This document shows, in pieces, positions 42,927 through 51,862 of a stretch of DNA of 64,000 bases. This DNA comes from Kiritimatiellia bacterium (lineage in GTDB: Bacteria; Verrucomicrobiota; Kiritimatiellia; CAIQIC01; Lenti-01). The stretch is from positions 1 through 64,000 of the forward strand of contig JAFXQI010000010.1 in assembly GCA_017527155.1 (NCBI GenBank), given 5' to 3'. The notes beneath the pieces are model-generated. The model did no database searches. It worked only from the letters and a program-made list of their open reading frames with translations, and was not told the origin of the DNA. Position numbers and translations under genes: made by a program. Numbering within the stretch: the stretch's first letter is position 1; every line of letters begins with the position of its first letter.

Positions 42927-43853
42927 CTACCCCCGCGGCGGGGCGAGCGTGGATACCCAATGCCGGAGCCGGTTCTGCAGATGGAGCGCGGCCCCCGCCA
43001 GGTTTTCCGCTTCGAGAACCCGCCGGATCGCCTCTTTCGTCGCTTCGGTCCTCTCCGGCGTGGCGTTGGCGGAACGTCCTTGCGAGATTCCAGAAAATCC
43101 TTTTGATTTCCTTGCTTTCCCAAATCCTCTCCGCCGCCTCGCCGGGGCCTTCCTGACGGCGACCAGGCGCATGATGCCCAGCTTGCCTTCGACCGTACGG
43201 ACGAGAGCGGCCAGAGACCGGTTCTCGCGGAGGAGAGCGGCAAGATGGCGGCGGGCGGTGCCGAAGGCTGCATCGAGACCGGCGGGAAGGGCGCGGTCGC
43301 CGGGAAGGCCATCCATCACCCATTCGAGGGGGATGCGGTCGTCGAGGGAGAGGAGGAGGCGGAGGCGCTGGGCGGTTTTCTTGTAGCGCATGACCGTGGA
43401 ATAGGGGACGGCGACCCGTCGGTCCGACAGCCACTGCTTGATGCCGCCGGGATTGGACCGGATGACGGTCTTGCCGTTGCGGAGGGTGCGGCGGGCGATG
43501 GTGCGGTCGAGCGTGGGATCGAGGTCGGCCAGGCGGGAGCCTAGGCGCAGACGCGTTTCGAGAGTGCGCGGGTCGGCGGTCCAGAGGTCTTCGAGGTCGG
43601 CGGGGGTGGGCGTGCCGCGGAGGGAGGGCGACTCGGGCCGTTTCTCGCGGAGGCGGGCCTGGCGACGGAGTTCGCCGATGGCCCAGGCGCCGATCTCGGT
43701 GACGGCGAAGGCGGCGAGGACGGCCGGGGTGAGGGCAAGGACGACCAGCGGGGCGTTGCGGCCGCCGGCGGCGTTGATGTTGCGGACCGCGCCGCCGATG
43801 ACGCCGAGGGCGCGGCCGGTGTTGTCGAGGACGTTGGAGAGGTGGGTGTTCAT
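42927..43853 (-). CDS. paralogue family protein 1: membrane helix plus helix-turn-helix-like domain, unknown function
   Basis: A 308-residue protein of a family with three members in the window. It has an N-terminal membrane helix (about 35-57), then a block shared with the other two: TRLRLGSRLADLDPTLD, a helical element GGIKQWLSDRRVAVPYSTVM and RYKKTAQRLRLLLSLDDRIP, and VRTVEGKLGIMRLVAVRK, ending in a basic tail. The W...SYSTAMRYxKLA-like pattern resembles DUF3102-type helices, but I do not name the family. Near its 3' end, the coding strand crosses an inverted copy of the dispersed repeat (43082-43093), and another copy forms its leader. No normal ribosome-binding site (TCCTCCCC before ATG). 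Confidence 0.6.
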   Translation of the reverse strand: MNTHLSNVLDNTGRALGVIGGAVRNINAAGGRNAPLVVLALTPAVLAAFAVTEIGAWAIGELRRQARLREKRPESPSLRGTPTPADLEDLWTADPRTLETRLRLGSRLADLDPTLDRTIARRTLRNGKTVIRSNPGGIKQWLSDRRVAVPYSTVMRYKKTAQRLRLLLSLDDRIPLEWVMDGLPGDRALPAGLDAAFGTARRHLAALLRENRSLAALVRTVEGKLGIMRLVAVRKAPARRRRGFGKARKSKGFSGISQGRSANATPERTEATKEAIRRVLEAENLAGAALHLQNRLRHWVSTLAPPRG

Positions 43854-43912
43854 GGGGAGGAGAATGGGGGATTCGAAAGGGGAATGCAAGGTTTTTCTGG
43901 AATCTCGCGTGT
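43854..43912 (-). repeat. dispersed leader element before paralogue 1
   Basis: On the minus strand CGCGAGATTCCAGAAAAACC leads to the ATG at 43853. Its inverted partner is at 43082-43093 inside the gene; the two ends span 827 bases. Confidence 0.6.
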
Positions 43913-43983
43913 CGGGAGGGGAAGGCTTTACCAAACGGGGGGAATCGGGTATCGTGGGGGATGATTTCGGAAAGGATTCTGCC

Positions 43984-44925
43984 ATGAGACATTTGCTGAC
44001 GCTGGAAGACTGGTCGCGGGAACAGATCGCGGAGGCCATCGCGATGGCGCGCGAGGTGAAGGCCCATCCGGCGAAGTACGCCGACAGCCTGCGCGGCAAG
44101 ACGCTGTGCATGATCTTCGAGAAGCCGTCGCTCCGCACGCGCCTCTCCTTCGAGACGGGCATGACGCAGCTGGGCGGGCACGCGATCTACTACGACACCT
44201 CCCGGTCGCCGCTGGGCGCGGGCAAGGAGTCGATCGGCGACACGATGCAGACGATGTGCCGCTACGTGGACATCATCATGGCCCGCCTCTTCAAGCACGA
44301 GGACCTGCTGGAAATGGCGAAGTACGCGACGGTGCCGCTCATCAACGCGCTGACGAACTATTCGCATCCGGGGCAGATCATCGCGGATTTGCAGACGGTG
44401 GAGGAGCATCTGGGGCGGCTGGAGGGGCTGAAGATCGCCTACTTCGGCGACGCCTTCAACAACGTAACGCATTCGCTGATGTTCGCGTGCCCCAAGATGG
44501 GGATGCACCTGGTCGTGGCGTGCCCGGAAGGGGCGGAGTACGAGCCGGACCCGGCGGTGCTGGCGTCGGCGCAAAAATTTGCGGCGGCGGCCGGCGTGCC
44601 CCTGGAGGTGGTCCACGACGCGGCGGAAGCGGCGCGCGGCGCGGACGTGCTCTACACGGATTCCTGGATGAGCTACCACATTCCGCCGGAGCAGAAGGAG
44701 GCGCGCGTGGCGAAGTTCTCGCCGTACCGCGTGACGGAGGAGCTGCTGGGGCTGGCGAAGCCGTCGGCGGTGTTCCTGAACTGCCTGCCGGCGATCCGCG
44801 GGATGGAGCAGACGGCGGGGGTGATCGACGGGCCGCAGTCGGTGGTCTTCGACGAGGCCGAGAACCGCATGCACGTGCACAAGGCGCTGATGCTGCTGCT
44901 CCTGCGCGAAGCGGGCCGCATCTGA
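43984..44925 (+). CDS. argF: ornithine carbamoyltransferase-like protein with altered active site
   Basis: A 313-residue transcarbamylase of OTC type and length. The carbamoyl-phosphate loop reads FEKPSLRTRLSFE (45-57), acceptable for OTC. Other signatures are changed: HPCQ is HPGQ (128-131), the DxxxSMG ornithine loop is DSWMSYH (226-232), HCLP is NCLP (266-269) and the following HRG is IRG. GDAFNNVTHSL replaces the usual GDxRNNMGNSL. The fold is clear, the amino substrate is not; ornithine or an N-acylated or other amine are options. No other arginine genes are near. ATG at 43984. It precedes the kinase gene by 22 bases. Confidence 0.75.
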   Translation: MRHLLTLEDWSREQIAEAIAMAREVKAHPAKYADSLRGKTLCMIFEKPSLRTRLSFETGMTQLGGHAIYYDTSRSPLGAGKESIGDTMQTMCRYVDIIMARLFKHEDLLEMAKYATVPLINALTNYSHPGQIIADLQTVEEHLGRLEGLKIAYFGDAFNNVTHSLMFACPKMGMHLVVACPEGAEYEPDPAVLASAQKFAAAAGVPLEVVHDAAEAARGADVLYTDSWMSYHIPPEQKEARVAKFSPYRVTEELLGLAKPSAVFLNCLPAIRGMEQTAGVIDGPQSVVFDEAENRMHVHKALMLLLLREAGRI

Positions 44926-44947
44926 GGCAACGGACGGAAGAGCCCCC

Positions 44948-46783
44948 ATGAGCCCCCTGGCCACCGACATCCTTCTCGAACGGTTCGACGCCGTCGCCTG
45001 CCCCAACTGCAGCCAGCAGCTGGATGTCTCGGACCGCGACCCGTTCACGCCGGTACGCTGCCCCGCCTGCGGGACGGAGTTCCAGGTGCCGGCGCGGTTC
45101 GCGAATTTCCTGCTGATCGACCAGCTGGGCAAGGGCGGCATGGGGGCGGTCTACAAGGCGTACGACGAGACGCTCGGCCGCACGGTGGCGCTCAAGGTGA
45201 TGCAGCAGAGCATCGGGCAGGACCGGTCGTTCGTGGACCAGTTCTTGCAGGAAGCGCGCGCGCTGGCGGCGATCAACCACCCGAACATCGTCCAGATCTA
45301 CAGCTATGGCGAAGAGAACGGCCAGCCCTACATCGTGATGGAGCTGGTGGACGGCGACCGGCTGGACCGCATCCATTCCAAGCAGAAGGTGCTCGACGAG
45401 GAGTTCGTCCTCAAGATGGCCCTGCAGGTCATCGGCGGCCTCCAGGCGGCGAACGCGGCGGGCATGACGCACGGCGACATCAAGCCGGCCAACATCCTCT
45501 TCGACCGCGCGGGCAACGCGAAGGTCGCCGACTTCGGCCTCGCGCGCCTCAACGGCCAGAAACCCAAGCCGGGCGAAATCTGGGGCACGCCCTACTACGT
45601 CGCGCCCGAAGTCGTGCGCGGCCAGGCGCCGAACGCCGGCAGCGACATCTACTCGCTCGGCGGCACCCTCTACCACATCCTGACCGGCGAGCCGCCCTTC
45701 AACGGCGAAACCGTCACCGACACCGTCCTGCTGCGCTTCAAGGAACCCGCGCCCGACCCGCGCGAGTTCAAGCCGACGCTCAGCGCGCGCACGTCGCAGA
45801 TCCTTCTGCGCATGCTGGAGATGGACCCGTTCGCGCGGTATCCGACCTTCGCGTCGCTGGCCAAGGACGTCGAAGGCGCGCTGGCCGACCTCAAGGAAAG
45901 CAAGGCGCCGAAGAAAAAGAAGCCGTCCGTGCTGGTTCCCGTCCTGATTGCGCTGGTGGCCATCGCGGCCATCGGGGCGGGCACGTGGATCGGCATGAAC
46001 GCCGCCGCCGAGAAGCGCGCCGAACGCGAAAAGAAAGAACAGTTCGAGCGCGATCTCGCCGAGGGGCGGCTCGTCCAGCGCTACATCCACGGCAAGATGA
46101 CGTACGTGCGCGTCAATCCCGGCAACACCGGCGACGGCACTTCCCCCGCCGCGTCCGGCGGCGGCGACGCCGCGGCGTCCGCCGCGCCTGTCCAGACCCA
46201 CTGGGAGCTGGCGGCGGTGGGCGACACCGACATCCTGGGCAGCGACGAAGTCAGCGAATTCCGCGACCGCAGCGTCCTGACGCTCCGCGCCGGCACCGGC
46301 GAACTGGAGAAGGCCAGCAAAATCTACCTCCGCTTCTCCCTCGAAGGCATCGACAAGGCGCGCCTGGGCGACGCCGCCATCCGGCTGACCGCCGGCCGCA
46401 AGGGCCAGGCCAAGTCGCGCGAGAACGCTTACAAGATCCACGTCTGGGCCCTCAACGAGCCGCGTGCGTGGGACGACGACGTCCGCTGGAGCGCCGCCCC
46501 GGGCAACATCGCCGACGACGCGTGCCGCCTCGACCCCGACCAGGCGACGCTGCTGGCCGTCTTCGGCCGCATCCCGGCCAATCCCGAGCCGGGGACCAAG
46601 GTCGAGATTCCGCTCGAGCGCGACAAGTTCGCCAAGTTCATCCGCGCGTATCCGTCCGACGACCTGACGCTGGTCGTCACGGCCGACACGGCCACCGACC
46701 AGCGCGGCGGCTGGCGCTTCACCGCCCGCGAAGACAGCGGCCACGCGCCGCCGACGCTGGTGCTGGACGCGCGGCGGAAGTAG
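44948..46783 (+). CDS. Ser/Thr protein kinase with zinc ribbon, membrane helix and exported C-terminal domain
   Basis: A 611-residue Hanks-type kinase. An N-terminal zinc ribbon (Cys18, 21, 38, 41) precedes the kinase domain (about 54-320): GKGGMGAVYK loop, Lys83, THGDIKPANI (HGD at 175-177 in place of HRD) and DFG (195-197), WGTPYYVAPE. A basic stretch then a membrane helix (about 325-350) leads to an external domain (about 420-611) resembling DNRLRE/CBM-like beta folds (SKIYLRFSLEGIDKARLGDAAIRL). The HGD variant and this layout recur in PVC-group kinases. It could sense cell-surface glycans and phosphorylate FHA partners such as the protein at 25.4 kb. Confidence 0.88.
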   Translation: MSPLATDILLERFDAVACPNCSQQLDVSDRDPFTPVRCPACGTEFQVPARFANFLLIDQLGKGGMGAVYKAYDETLGRTVALKVMQQSIGQDRSFVDQFLQEARALAAINHPNIVQIYSYGEENGQPYIVMELVDGDRLDRIHSKQKVLDEEFVLKMALQVIGGLQAANAAGMTHGDIKPANILFDRAGNAKVADFGLARLNGQKPKPGEIWGTPYYVAPEVVRGQAPNAGSDIYSLGGTLYHILTGEPPFNGETVTDTVLLRFKEPAPDPREFKPTLSARTSQILLRMLEMDPFARYPTFASLAKDVEGALADLKESKAPKKKKPSVLVPVLIALVAIAAIGAGTWIGMNAAAEKRAEREKKEQFERDLAEGRLVQRYIHGKMTYVRVNPGNTGDGTSPAASGGGDAAASAAPVQTHWELAAVGDTDILGSDEVSEFRDRSVLTLRAGTGELEKASKIYLRFSLEGIDKARLGDAAIRLTAGRKGQAKSRENAYKIHVWALNEPRAWDDDVRWSAAPGNIADDACRLDPDQATLLAVFGRIPANPEPGTKVEIPLERDKFAKFIRAYPSDDLTLVVTADTATDQRGGWRFTAREDSGHAPPTLVLDARRK

Positions 46784-46795
46784 GGGGGCGCGGCC

Positions 46796-47257
46796 GTGCG
46801 TTGCCCGAAGTGCGCGGGGGAGCGGGACAAGGTGATCGACTCGCGCACCGTGCGCGGGGGCGACGCCATCCGGCGGCGGCGCATCTGCCTCAAGTGCGGG
46901 CACCGCTTCACCACGTACGAGAGCGTCGCCGTGCCCGCCTTGCAGGTGCTCAAGCGCGACCAGCGGCGCGAGGATTTCGATCCGGACAAACTCAAGCGCT
47001 CCATCGCCTACGCCGTGGCCAAGCGTCCGGTCCCGCCGCAGCAGGTGGAGGCCATCGCCGAGGACATCCGCCGCGAGGTCGAGGAAGAGCGCGGGACCGA
47101 GGACCTCGTCCCGAGCACGGTAATCGGCCAGAAGGTCCTCAAGCGTCTCGAAACGCTCGACGAAGTCGCCTACCTCCGCTACGCATCCATCTACCGCCGC
47201 TTCCGCGACGCCGCCCAGTTCTTCTCCGAAATCGAGAACCTGATCGGGCGGCAGTAA
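46796..47257 (+). CDS. nrdR: transcriptional repressor NrdR
   Basis: A 153-residue NrdR. The zinc ribbon has CPKC and CLKC (about 3-6 and 31-34) with IDSRTVRGGDAIRRRRIC between; the ATP-cone follows (VLKRDQRREDFDPDKLKRSI). Length and order match the family, which represses ribonucleotide reductase genes according to dATP/ATP level. GTG start, 13 bases after the kinase stop, so likely co-transcribed. No nrd gene is in the window. Confidence 0.95.
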   Translation: MRCPKCAGERDKVIDSRTVRGGDAIRRRRICLKCGHRFTTYESVAVPALQVLKRDQRREDFDPDKLKRSIAYAVAKRPVPPQQVEAIAEDIRREVEEERGTEDLVPSTVIGQKVLKRLETLDEVAYLRYASIYRRFRDAAQFFSEIENLIGRQ

Positions 47258-47674
47258 CGGACGGTCGCGCCACTCCCGAATGCACGCCGTCGCCCTGTCG
47301 GGTGGTGCGCGTGAGATTGCAGAAAACCATTCGGAATCACGCGTGTTTTTGCCGTTCGAAAGTCCATGGAAAGCGGACCGGAGAGACGGAAGAGCGGCCG
47401 GGACACCTGGGACAAACGAGCCGTCCGGGACAGGCCTGGAGGGGAGGACTCCGCGGCTCCGCGAGGGAAAACAAAACGGGGAGGGGCTCGAGCGGCATCA
47501 AAACAGTGTGGCTTCAAAGCGTTGTCTCACAGCCATTTTCACCGCGGACGCGCAGAAGCGCGTCCCTCCCCGTGGAGAGCGCAACGGGAGGGTCGCGCTT
47601 CCGCGCGACCTTGTGGTTGGGCAACGTCTGCGAAGCCACAGAAAAACGCAATCCGCTCTATGCGTGGCGGGAAA
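47258..47674. other. convergent spacer with leader-like and REP repeats
   Basis: A 417-base spacer between convergent nrdR and trmD. It has a loose copy of the dispersed leader element (47311-47368: GTGAGATTGCAGAAAACC to ATGGA), several CCGGGACA-type short direct repeats near 47390-47440, and REP copy 2 at 47546-47610. No gene. Confidence 0.55.
47546..47610. repeat. two-hairpin REP element, copy 2
   Basis: GGACGCGCAGAAGCGCGTCC (47546-47565) and GGTCGCGCTTCCGCGCGACC (47591-47610) with the same CTCCCCGTGGAGAGCGCAAC-like linker as copy 1. About 65 bases past the trmD stop. Confidence 0.8.
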
Positions 47675-48355
47675 TCAGGGGAGGAGGTCGGGGCGGCGGG
47701 CGCGGGTGCGTTCGAGGGATTGCTCGAGGCGCCACTTGGCGATGGCGGCGTGGTTGCCGGAGGTGAGGATGTCCGGGATGGCCATGCCGCGGAAGACGGG
47801 GGGGCGGGTGTACTGCGGGTATTCGAGACGGCCCGTGGTGAAGGATTCGTCGTCGGCCGCGCCTTCGCCGCCGAGGGCTCCGGGGAGGAGGCGGACGACG
47901 GAATCGACGACGACGGCGGCGGACAGGACGCCGTTGGTCAGGACGTAGTCGCCGATGGACAGTTCGAGGTCGGCGAGGCCGATGCGGATGCGTTCGTCGA
48001 AGCCTTCGTAATGGCCGCAGATGAAGATGAGGTGGGATTCGTGCGAGAGGGCGAGGGCGGTTTCCTGGCGGTAGGGCTGGCCCTGGGGAGTCATGAGGAT
48101 GACCTTGCAGCCGGGCGTGCGGAGGTCGTCGATGGCCTTGAAGACGGGCTCGGGCTTCATGACCATGCCGGGGCCACCGCCGTAGGGGCGGTCGTCGGTG
48201 GTGCGGTGCGGGCCGGTGGCCCAATCGCGGAGGTTCGGGCAGCGGATGGTGACGAGTCCGGCGGCCTGGGCGCGCTTGAGAATGCTCTCGCCGAGGACGC
48301 TGTCGAGCATCCCGGGAAAGATGGTGAGGATATCGATGCGCAGGGGGGCTGCCAT
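47675..48355 (-). CDS. trmD: tRNA (guanine-N1)-methyltransferase TrmD
   Basis: A 226-residue knotted SPOUT methyltransferase modifying G37 of tRNA. Signatures include [45 protein letters not shown] and [21 protein letters not shown], all at normal spacing. It is the last gene of rpsP-khpA-trmD on the minus strand. RimM, usually encoded just before TrmD, is absent, and no rplS follows. Confidence 0.96.
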   Translation of the reverse strand: MAAPLRIDILTIFPGMLDSVLGESILKRAQAAGLVTIRCPNLRDWATGPHRTTDDRPYGGGPGMVMKPEPVFKAIDDLRTPGCKVILMTPQGQPYRQETALALSHESHLIFICGHYEGFDERIRIGLADLELSIGDYVLTNGVLSAAVVVDSVVRLLPGALGGEGAADDESFTTGRLEYPQYTRPPVFRGMAIPDILTSGNHAAIAKWRLEQSLERTRARRPDLLP

Positions 48356-48380
48356 GCGCGGGGCGGGCGGCGGGAGCCCG

Positions 48381-48611
48381 TTATTCGACGACTTCGAGGA
48401 CGGCGCGGCGGTTCTGCCGGGCGGCGACGGTGCTGAGCAGGGTGCGGATGGCGCCGATGGTCTTGCCGCTCTTGCCGATGATCTTGCCGACGTCTTCGTC
48501 GTTGCAACGCAGTTCGAAGACGATGGTGCGCTCGCCTTCGATTTCGGTGATGCGCAGTTCTTCGGGGTGGTCGACGAGGGTCTTGGAGATGTATTCGACG
48601 AGTTCTTTCAT
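48381..48611 (-). CDS. khpA: KH-domain RNA-binding protein KhpA
   Basis: A 76-residue KH protein with the [18 protein letters not shown] GxxG loop and C-terminal RRAVLEVVE strand. Position between rpsP and trmD is the standard place for this gene. It commonly pairs with KhpB (present at 24.7 kb) in RNA binding linked to cell elongation and division. Confidence 0.92.
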   Translation of the reverse strand: MKELVEYISKTLVDHPEELRITEIEGERTIVFELRCNDEDVGKIIGKSGKTIGAIRTLLSTVAARQNRRAVLEVVE

Positions 48612-48709
48612 GGGGGTACCGGTGGGGGATGGGGGAAAAGGGAGGGGAATGCGGAAAAGGAGGACGACGGCCGGAGTGCGGCCGCCGCCCCGTGACGTGC
48701 GGTGTGCGC

Positions 48710-48982
48710 TTATTCCGCGGCGGCGGCGGGCGCGGCGGCGGCGGCGCGGCGTTCCTTGCGCAGGAGCGAGGCGACGGTTTCGCTGGGCTGGGCGCCCTTG
48801 GCGATCCACTGCTCGGCGCGGGCGGCGTCGAACTTGTAGTTGGCCTTGTCCTTGCGGGGCTCGTACCAGCCGAGTTCTTCGAGGAAAGAGCCTTCGTTGG
48901 CGCTCTTGGCGTCGGCGACGACGATGCGGAAGAACGGCTTCTTGTTGGCGCCCATGCGGCGGAGACGGATTCTGACTGCCAT
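48710..48982 (-). CDS. rpsP: 30S ribosomal protein S16
   Basis: A 90-residue S16: MAVRIRLRRMGANKKPFFRI, VADAKSANEGSFLEELGWYEP, and QWIAKGAQPSETVASLL. The C-terminus has an added Ala-rich tail. AAGGA precedes the ATG. First gene of the rpsP-khpA-trmD operon; the promoter would be in 48983-49170. Confidence 0.95.
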   Translation of the reverse strand: MAVRIRLRRMGANKKPFFRIVVADAKSANEGSFLEELGWYEPRKDKANYKFDAARAEQWIAKGAQPSETVASLLRKERRAAAAAPAAAAE

Positions 48983-49167
48983 GATTTCGGTTCCTTGTTC
49001 TGTTCTGTAAGCGCCGCGCCCGGGCGCGGCCGGTCCATGTTGAAATCCCGGGTTGGATGTTGGGCGAGGTGTATAACGCAAAGCGCGGCGGGGTGCAATC
49101 CCTTTTTCGGGGCGGTTCTCGGTTCGCGAAGTGCACAAAGAAGCCGGACAGTCCGCCCCCCGTCTGT

Positions 49168-49235
49168 GGAGGAGGCGTCCCGCGGTTGTCCCACCCCCCG
49201 ACCGGGGGGTGGGACGGCCGCGGGACACATCCTCC
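49168..49235. repeat. long inverted repeat (about 33-base arms)
   Basis: Within the 337-base spacer 48983-49319. The left arm (49168-49200) includes GTCCCGCGG and GTCCCACCCCCC, matched by GGGGGGTGGGAC and CCGCGGGAC in the right arm to 49235, with few mismatches and a tiny loop. It lies between rpsP and the IS30 remnant. Confidence 0.7.
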
Positions 49236-49319
49236 GATCCCGTCATCCCAAAAACCAAATGGAGGCTCCTCGTGCTATCCTGGGCCTTCATCTACAACAA
49301 CCCCGGAAAGGAAACCTCC

Positions 49320-49716
49320 ATGCCCAGAACCTACCACATCCACCACGGCGACATCGGCATCTCCCCCTCCCAACTCCCCTACAAGCCCTCCACCCACCAC
49401 AAGAAGCATGCCAAACCCCACCGCAGCCTCAAGAGGCCCGGCAATCTCTCCATCGAAGAGCGACCCGACCTCGACGACCGCTCCGAGTTCGGACATTGGG
49501 AAATGGACACCGTTGTCTCCGGCCTCCACGGCAACGGCGGCCTGCTCGTGCTCATCGAACGCCAACCGCCTTGTCCGCCGCTGGTACCCCAAGGGCACCG
49601 ACTTCTCGAAGGTCTCCTGGCTACGCATCGCGGGCCTGGAAGACGCCATCAACTCCATCCTCCGTCGACTTCTCCAAGGCCGCACCGCCCATGAAACCTA
49701 CCTTGCCGCTGCATGA
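49320..49716 (+). pseudogene. IS30-family transposase remnant
   Basis: A decayed IS30-type transposase. The frame from 49320 reads RPDLDDRSEFGHWEMDTVV and GNGGLLVLIERQ, the first catalytic Asp region of IS30. Near 49565 the frame shifts by one and about 80 residues are lost; the other frame continues RRWYPKGTDFSKVS and EDAINSILRRLLQGRTAHET, the IS30 C-terminus, to a stop at 49714. The N-terminal DNA-binding part is also missing. It cannot be active. Confidence 0.8.
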
Positions 49717-49817
49717 CTCCCCAGTGTCCGATTTCGCTTGCAAGTCGCCATCCGGCGGCGGCCGGTGCATTTTCCCCCATTGCCGCCTTCGTTGCGTGGG
49801 ACGAAGCCGGACCGCCC

Positions 49818-50794
49818 CTACCGCCGCCGGTTCCGCCGCGCCTCCAGCGGCGCGTTCAGCCAGTCGAGGATCTCCGATTGCAGTTTCCGCGTCTCCGCAT
49901 CCGGCTCCCGCTCCCCCAGCACCCGCCGCAACGCCTCCCAGAACGCCCTCTCCCGCTCCTCCCCGCCCCCACCTCCACCCCCGTCCCGACCACTTGCGAT
50001 ATCAAGGGATTCTTGGGGTTTTCCTGCGTTTTCCGCTGCCTCCCCCTCCCCGGCTTCGGCGGCTGGATCCGCCGGATCGTCACCATCCGCATGATGCCCA
50101 GCTTCGATTCCACCGCCCGCACCAGCCGCGTCACCTTCGGATTCTCCGCCAGCAGGCGGGAGAGCTTCGCCTTCGCCTCCGCGGCCGCCTTCCGGTCGGC
50201 GGCGGGGAGGGAAGGAAGCGCCTCCTCGTTGTCCGGCAGCAGCCACTCCAGCGGAATCCGCGCATCGAGGCCGATCAGCTGGCGGAGGCGCGTCGCCAGT
50301 TTCTTGTAGTGCATCGCCGTGGAGTACTTCACGGACGGCGCGTTCTTCTTCATCCAGCCCTTCAGGCCCGGCCGCCGCGCGCAGATGCGGCGGGAGCCGT
50401 TGCGAGCCTTCCTGAACACGAAGCGCGAATCCAGCGTCGGCTCCAAGTCCGCCAGGCGCGAACCGATGCGCAGGCGGCCGCACAGGGTCCGCGGATCGGC
50501 CTCCCAGGCCTCTTCGACGTCTTCCGCCGACGGGGCGCCGCGGAGGGAGATGGCTTCCCGCGGCTCCGGCGGCACCACCGGCTCCGGCGGGGCGGCATGG
50601 CGGCGGAGGCGCGCCAGCAGGCGCTTCCCGCCGTAGAAGGCGAGATGGAGCGCGATGGCACCGGTACAGGCGACCAGCCCGAGCGGCAGGAGGAGCTGGT
50701 CCTCCCGCCGGACATGGCCGCGGTCGAGGCAGGGAAGAAAGAGTTCGCGGAGGCCCTTGAGATAGCCGGGAGGGAAGAGGGGTTCGGTTTTCAT
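49818..50794 (-). pseudogene. paralogue family protein 2, frameshifted near the 3' end
   Basis: About 80% identical by eye to the 328-residue product at 58655-59641. It has the N-terminal membrane helix (LLLPLGLVACTGAIALHLAF), LCGRLRIGSRLADLEPTLDS, GLKGWMKKNAPSVKYSTAMH and the VRAVESKLGIMRMVTIRRIQ block. At about 49960-49968 a run of C is one base shorter than in the intact copy, so the frame leaves the family end (ERERAFWEALRRVLGE, found in another frame down to 49818) and stops at 49856 instead, giving a 312-residue product with a foreign tail. Genuine mutation or sequencing error in a homopolymer. An inverted copy of the dispersed repeat is inside (49996-50007). Confidence 0.65.
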
Positions 50795-50854
50795 GGGGCC
50801 GATGGTGGACGGAATGCGGGAGGAATGCAAGCAAATTCCTTGATATCGCGAGTG
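50795..50854 (-). repeat. dispersed leader element before paralogue 2
   Basis: On the minus strand CACTCGCGATATCAAGGAAT leads to the ATG at 50794. Together with the inverted copy at 49996-50007 it brackets 854 bases. Confidence 0.7.
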
Positions 50855-51070
50855 CCTTGGACCGGGGCGGTGCGAGACAACGGGATCAAGGGGCGGGGTG
50901 GAGGGGCGGGGGGCCGCACGGGGGGCAGCGCGTTGCATGGGCAACCGGTGGAAGGGGCGGGCAGGGGACGGACGGGCCTGCCGGGATGGGTGGGGGGCGG
51001 GCGGGAAATCGCGGGCAGGGGCAACGTGGGGATTGCATCGGACGGGCGGGGGGGGTAGAGTGCGGGGGAC

Positions 51071-51862
51071 ATGGCGGAATCGGACGACATCCTGATCGAG
51101 GCGGAAGACCTGGGGCGGCGCTACTCGGGCGCGGCGGCGGTCGCGCGCGCGTCGTTCCGCATCCACCGCGGGGAGCTGGTGGCGCTGCTGGGGCCGAACG
51201 GGTCGGGGAAGACGACACTGCTGCGGATGCTGTCGGGGGCGCTCTCGCCGACCGAGGGCCGCGCGCGGCTCTGCGGGATGGACGTGGCGGAGCATCCGCT
51301 GGAGATCCGCCGCCGGTGCGGGTACCTTCCCGAGACGACGCCGCTGTATACCGAGATGCGCGTGGAGGAATACCTCCGCTACCGCGGCCGCCTCCGGGGT
51401 CTGCGCGGCACGGAGCTGCTGGTGCGGGTGCACGACGCGATGCAGCAGTGCTCGCTCGCGGACGTGGCGAAGCGGCCGCTGATCGGCGCGCTGTCGCACG
51501 GCCAGCGGCGCCGCGTGGCGCTGGCGGACTGCCTGCTGCACTCCCCGGACGTGCTGCTGCTGGACGCACCGCTGGAGGGGCTGGACGCGGTGCAGTCGGC
51601 GGCGCTGGCGGGGCTGCTGATCGATCTTTCGGCGGATTGCGCGGTGCTGTTCTCGACGCACGACCCGGAGGGCGTGAAGTCGGTCTGCACGCGCGCGCTG
51701 ATCCTGAGCGGCGGCTGCCTGATCGCGGACGGCACGCCGGACGGGCTGACGGCGACGCAGCCGGGGGCGGCGTCCTTCGGCCAGGCGTTCGTGCGGATGG
51801 CGTCGGGGGCGTCGGAGCCGGCGCCGTGGGCGGGCGGGGGCGCGAGGAGGGCACGGCCGTGA
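51071..51862 (+). CDS. ABC transporter ATPase (GldA-like)
   Basis: A 263-residue ABC ATPase: Walker A GPNGSGKTT (residues about 37-45), signature LSHGQRRRVALADCLLHSP, Walker B DVLLLDAPLEGLD (Asp replaces the usual Glu position by Ala-Pro context, worth noting) and an H-loop STHD. It is the first gene of a five-gene cluster in the order ATPase, permease, GldG-like, DUF4340, hydrolase-like. The type is the GldA/NosF-like export ABC family. It ends in GTGA overlap with the permease. Confidence 0.9.
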   Translation: MAESDDILIEAEDLGRRYSGAAAVARASFRIHRGELVALLGPNGSGKTTLLRMLSGALSPTEGRARLCGMDVAEHPLEIRRRCGYLPETTPLYTEMRVEEYLRYRGRLRGLRGTELLVRVHDAMQQCSLADVAKRPLIGALSHGQRRRVALADCLLHSPDVLLLDAPLEGLDAVQSAALAGLLIDLSADCAVLFSTHDPEGVKSVCTRALILSGGCLIADGTPDGLTATQPGAASFGQAFVRMASGASEPAPWAGGGARRARP

